From contig CANLKN010000037.1 of assembly GCA_947491475.1 (NCBI GenBank), positions 1 through 34,425 of the forward strand: a stretch of 34,425 nucleotides of DNA. Direction: 5' to 3'. Positions 31,379 to 34,425 of the stretch are shown here, one piece after another. The translations under genes were made by a program, and so were the position numbers. The number at the start of each line of letters is the position of its first letter. The stretch's first letter is position 1. Below the pieces are notes generated by a model that was given only the letters and a program-made list of their open reading frames with translations, had not been told where the DNA came from and searched no databases. The DNA is from Akkermansiaceae bacterium. GTDB taxonomy: Bacteria > Verrucomicrobiota > Verrucomicrobiia > Verrucomicrobiales > Akkermansiaceae.

Positions 31379-32344
31379 ATGAATCGTTCCCTTATTATCA
31401 CCATGGCCGGTCTTGCCGCCAGCCTCACCGCCCATGCCGTGGAGCCGCTCAAGCAGTGGAAGGACAGCGTCCGCGTCTCGGTGGCGCAGATGAACATCAC
31501 CGACAAGGACCTTGCGGACGGCAGGGACCGCGTTGATCCGCTGCTGCCATGGATGGACAAGGCGCTCGCTGAAAAGACCGACCTGCTGGTGTTTCCCGAA
31601 TATCTGTTAGGTGCGTTCAAGATCGACGACGCGCTGATCACCAAGCTCCGCGCCGAAGTGAAAAAGCGCGGCATGAACGTGATCGTCGGCGGTTGGGAAT
31701 ACATGCCGGAAGCGGTGATCAAGCATCCGCCCGATCCGCAAACTTATGCCAACTCCGTGCTGGTGCTCGACCGCAAGGGCGAGATTGCCGGCAAGCATTG
31801 GAAAATGCACTCCGCAGTGGGTGCGGCATCGCCCTACTGCTGGCCGCCGGCGGCGGATGAACGCGGCGAGCTGACCATGATACCGGGCAAGGAGAACGGC
31901 GTGGTGGATCTCGATTTCGGACGTGTCGGCCTGCTGACGTGTTATGATGGCTACTTCCCGGAAACATTCATGATGCCCTCGCTGCGCGGCGCGGAAGTGC
32001 TCGTCTGGGTGAACTCGCGCGGCGGCATGGTGGAACCCCACATCATGCAGGCGGCGAGTTTCCAAACCACCACTCATGTCGTGTCGTCCAACACCTCCAA
32101 CGGCTGCGGCTCCGCGATTGTCTCGTATCCCGGCTGGCGCGTTGATGCCTCCGCGCCGGAGCCCGGCTCCGAGAAACTCATCACCGCCACGCTGGATCTC
32201 GCGGAGCTCCGCACCCAGCGCGTCAACAGCCGCATGTTCCACCAGCGCCGCCCGGATGCCTACAAGAGCCTCACCGAAAAAAGGGAGCCATGGAAGGCTT
32301 ACCCGCACATCAAACCCTTCAGTTACGACGATCCCAAGCCATGA
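31379..32344 (+). CDS. Exported nitrilase-family carbon-nitrogen hydrolase
   Basis: A 321-residue hydrolase with a Sec signal peptide (LIITMAGLAASLTAHA, cleaved near residue 20). The Glu-Lys-Cys triad is complete: Glu74 in VFPEYLLG, Lys142 in KHWKMHS and Cys188 in LLTCYDGYFPE. The family splits C-N bonds in amides, nitriles and carbamoyl compounds. An exported form suggests that the substrate is met outside the cytoplasm. It is followed without a gap (ATGA overlap) by a second nitrilase-family gene of lower similarity. Confidence 0.92.
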   Translation: MNRSLIITMAGLAASLTAHAVEPLKQWKDSVRVSVAQMNITDKDLADGRDRVDPLLPWMDKALAEKTDLLVFPEYLLGAFKIDDALITKLRAEVKKRGMNVIVGGWEYMPEAVIKHPPDPQTYANSVLVLDRKGEIAGKHWKMHSAVGAASPYCWPPAADERGELTMIPGKENGVVDLDFGRVGLLTCYDGYFPETFMMPSLRGAEVLVWVNSRGGMVEPHIMQAASFQTTTHVVSSNTSNGCGSAIVSYPGWRVDASAPEPGSEKLITATLDLAELRTQRVNSRMFHQRRPDAYKSLTEKREPWKAYPHIKPFSYDDPKP

Positions 32345-33333
32345 CCACCCGCCGCCAGTTTCTCGGCTCGCTCGGCATGGCTGGCGGAGTGCTTGCAGTC
32401 GCTAACCGCAGTCTCGGCCAAGAGCAAAACCAGGACGCCGTTTCCCCGAAAGGCGATCCGCTGGTCATCGCCCTGCTGCAAATGCTGCCCGATGGTGCCA
32501 ACCAGCAGGCAAACCTCAAAAAGGCCGATGATTTCTGCCGCAAGGCAGCGGCAAAGGGCGCGGACATCGCCCTCATGCCGGAGATGTGGAACATCGGCTA
32601 CACCGGGTATGACAAGCCGGACGCCGAAAGCACCCGCATCTGGCGAGCCCAGGCAGTGCCACGCGATGGCGAATGGGTCGGCCACTTCCGCAAGCTCGCC
32701 AAGGAGCTGAACATGGCCATCGCCGTGACCTACATGGAAACGTGGAATCCCGCGCCGCGCAACACGCTCACCTTGATCGACTGCCACGGCAATGACGTGC
32801 TCACCTATGCCAAGGTGCACCTATGCGAATTCGCCTTCGAGGCCGCACTCGCTCCCGGCGAGGGATGGAGCGCCGCGGATCTCGATACCGCCAAGGGCAC
32901 GCTGCGCGTCGGATCGATGATCTGTTATGACCGCGAGTTTCCGGAGAGCGCGCGCAGCCTGATGCTCGCTGGAGCCGAGCTGGTGCTTACTCCCAATGCC
33001 TGCCCGCTCGACGCGCTGCGCATCGCCCAGTTCCAGGTGCGCGCCCATGAGAACTCGATGGCCGTGGCCATGACCAACTATCCCGCGCCCATGCACAACG
33101 GTCATTCGGTCGCCTTCGCCGGTGGCGGCGAGCCATTGGTGGATGCCGGTGAAAACGAAGGCATCGGCTATGCCAAGCTCGACATCGCCGCATTGCGCGA
33201 GTTCCGCGCCAAGTCGATCTGGGGCAATGCCTGGCGCCGCCCTGCTCATTACGGAGCACTCACCGAGGCGCACCACATTCCGGTATTCGAACGTAAGAAC
33301 TTCTTCGGCAAGCCGCTTGGTTCGTCGATCTGA
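32341..33333 (+). CDS. Tat-exported nitrilase-family carbon-nitrogen hydrolase
   Basis: A 330-residue hydrolase. It starts MTTRRQFLGSLGMAGGVLA, a twin-arginine (Tat) signal, so the enzyme is exported folded, unlike its Sec-type neighbour. The triad is present: Glu81 in LMPEMWNIG, Lys in YAKVHLCEF and Cys in SMICYDREFPE. ATG 32341 overlaps the previous stop by ATGA; an upstream in-frame ATG at 32290 would put the Tat motif inside the protein and is unlikely. The substrate is unknown, but two exported C-N hydrolases in a row plus a deacetylase suggests a shared nitrogen-containing substrate. Confidence 0.92.
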   Translation: MTTRRQFLGSLGMAGGVLAVANRSLGQEQNQDAVSPKGDPLVIALLQMLPDGANQQANLKKADDFCRKAAAKGADIALMPEMWNIGYTGYDKPDAESTRIWRAQAVPRDGEWVGHFRKLAKELNMAIAVTYMETWNPAPRNTLTLIDCHGNDVLTYAKVHLCEFAFEAALAPGEGWSAADLDTAKGTLRVGSMICYDREFPESARSLMLAGAELVLTPNACPLDALRIAQFQVRAHENSMAVAMTNYPAPMHNGHSVAFAGGGEPLVDAGENEGIGYAKLDIAALREFRAKSIWGNAWRRPAHYGALTEAHHIPVFERKNFFGKPLGSSI

Positions 33334-33367
33334 GGCTCCATGAAGAAAGTCAAGGCCACAACGTGGC

Positions 33368-33384
33368 GCGGGCATCCTGCCCGC
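33368..33384. repeat. Short palindromic repeat in the spacer
   Basis: GCGGGCA-TCC-TGCCCGC is a perfect 7-bp hairpin in the 76-base spacer before the last gene. The same 17 bases with two single-base deletions occur at 24998-25012 inside the hppA relic, so it is probably a dispersed repeat. The spacer is otherwise featureless. Confidence 0.5.
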
Positions 33385-33409
33385 AGCTCTCTCACTACCA
33401 TATCAAAAC

Positions 33410-34425
33410 ATGTCTTCCAAAATCACAGCCATCCTCATCGGCATTGCATCCTTCGCATCTGCGGATCCGGGCATGGATTTTCCGCCCACCACTTACACGC
33501 AGGAAGTCAAACTGACTTTCCGTGATGCCGCCGCTGCGGCGCGAGCGCAAATCGCCATCGAGCCGCTATTCGACGGCCACCATCGCGCGGTTTCCTGCCG
33601 CTGGGATGACAACGCCCCATCCAATGTGGAGACCCGCCAACGCATGGAAAACAGCGGCGTGCGCGGCACTTGGTATCTCAACAACCGCCACCACGGATCG
33701 GGCTATGCCAAACCCGGCGAGGGATATGATTATCTCGAAACCGCACGCGGCCTGCTTCAGGGCGGCAATTCGATCGGCGCACACTCGCTCACCCATCCGT
33801 TTCTAACCTATTTCCACCGAAACCGGATGTTCGAGGAAACCGCCGGCTGCCGCATCGAATGGGAGGCCGCTCTCGATACGCCGGTGCTTTCCTATGCCTT
33901 CTCATTCATCGACCTCCGTGCAGAACCTGAGAAAGAACAAATCCAACTTGAAATGCTGCGCACCCTCGAACGCGCCGGTCTCTATCACACAGCCGAATAT
34001 CTCGATTTTTTCAATGATCTTCCGCATGAGATGGAGCTGAGTCCCATCATGCCCACCGAGAACAACCCGGTCGATGTCTTCGCCAAAGCGGTGAAGTGGG
34101 CATACGATGACGCTCAATTGGGGAAACTCGGCCCGATGATTTCCAACTCGATGCATGCTTGGTATGGCACCAAGTATCTCGAATTCGGTTTCGATGAATT
34201 CGAACGCCGCCTTGAGGTGATGTCGTCGCTGGAGGATGTCTGGCACTGCAACCAGAACCAATACGGTGCCTACCGCCGCCAGTTCCGCGCGACAACCATC
34301 GACACCGACATCGATGGTTCCACTGTCACCGTGCGCCTCGAGCGCCCTCGTCTCACCGATCTCAACGACGCCACACCACTCACCTTGGCCGTCAAAAACG
34401 TCGCGGCGGAGGACCTTCTCAAGAT
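33410..34425 (+). CDS. Exported polysaccharide-deacetylase-like protein, 3' end off the window
   Basis: At least 338 residues; the stop lies beyond the window. A short signal peptide (ITAILIGIASFASA) is followed by a NodB-like fold: VSCRWDDNAPSN (the Asp-Asp metal/catalytic pair), GVRGTWYLNN, then GAHSLTHPFL (the H-x3-H zinc motif), and LSYAFSFID. Such enzymes remove acetyl groups from amino sugars in glycans. Later motifs are less standard, and a C-terminal extra domain seems to start near residue 300. Start ATG 33410 follows the 76-base spacer after the Tat nitrilase, in the same direction and probably on the same transcript. Confidence 0.82.
   Translation, partial: MSSKITAILIGIASFASADPGMDFPPTTYTQEVKLTFRDAAAAARAQIAIEPLFDGHHRAVSCRWDDNAPSNVETRQRMENSGVRGTWYLNNRHHGSGYAKPGEGYDYLETARGLLQGGNSIGAHSLTHPFLTYFHRNRMFEETAGCRIEWEAALDTPVLSYAFSFIDLRAEPEKEQIQLEMLRTLERAGLYHTAEYLDFFNDLPHEMELSPIMPTENNPVDVFAKAVKWAYDDAQLGKLGPMISNSMHAWYGTKYLEFGFDEFERRLEVMSSLEDVWHCNQNQYGAYRRQFRATTIDTDIDGSTVTVRLERPRLTDLNDATPLTLAVKNVAAEDLLK

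Overview
The window looks like chromosomal DNA from a member of the Verrucomicrobiota, probably Verrucomicrobiaceae or a relative such as the Luteolibacter/Haloferula group. The evidence is a delta-60 repeat protein with the C-terminal domain usual in that group, a prepilin-like protein ending in an FVDGH motif, a eukaryote-type UDP-glucose pyrophosphorylase, a CdsZ/DUF164-type coiled-coil zinc-ribbon protein (also found in chlamydiae), many secreted proteins with Sec or Tat signals, high GC and few clear Shine-Dalgarno sites. Assignment rests on gene content only.

Layout. 1-2052 holds most of a type I restriction-modification methylase (hsdM), cut by the window edge. 2.1-6.3 kb is an accessory patch: two small + strand genes of lower GC, then a leftward group of a membrane-anchored J-domain protein, two tiny membrane proteins, a lipoprotein and two Sel1-repeat secreted proteins. 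6.25-6.78 kb is a GC-rich stretch with no credible gene and a clear inverted repeat. 6.8-10.1 kb has a LysR regulator divergent from a rightward cassette (metallophosphoesterase plus two unknown proteins). 10.07-10.42 kb contains a consensus promoter followed by a terminator-like hairpin, so a candidate small RNA. 10.4-13.1 kb has a small membrane protein and a delta-60/TSP3-repeat protein whose upstream region is a long nested palindrome. 13.2-15.3 kb is a decay zone: a lipoprotein gene with an in-frame stop, the tail of a YgjP-like metallopeptidase, and a methyltransferase gene frameshifted at an A8 run.

15.3-24.8 kb is mostly ordinary chromosome: a two-domain LOG-family protein, an aldo/keto reductase, a glycine-rich RRM protein, a zinc-ribbon protein, a HAD phosphatase, an outer-membrane-like protein next to UDP-glucose pyrophosphorylase, a GNAT acetyltransferase and gatCA. 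A small relic lies at 22.33-22.57 kb. 24.9-25.4 kb is a badly eroded proton-pumping pyrophosphatase gene (hppA) that retains four collinear pieces.

25.4-30.4 kb is a tightly overlapped leftward operon of a CehA/McbA-type PHP metallohydrolase, a periplasmic-sensing histidine kinase and a NarL-type response regulator. 30.5-34.4 kb, divergent from it, is a rightward cluster of secreted proteins: a prepilin-like protein, two tandem nitrilase-family hydrolases (one Sec, one Tat) and a polysaccharide-deacetylase-like protein cut by the window end. The kinase pair may control this neighbourhood, but that is inference. I saw no rRNA, tRNA, CRISPR array or intact transposase.
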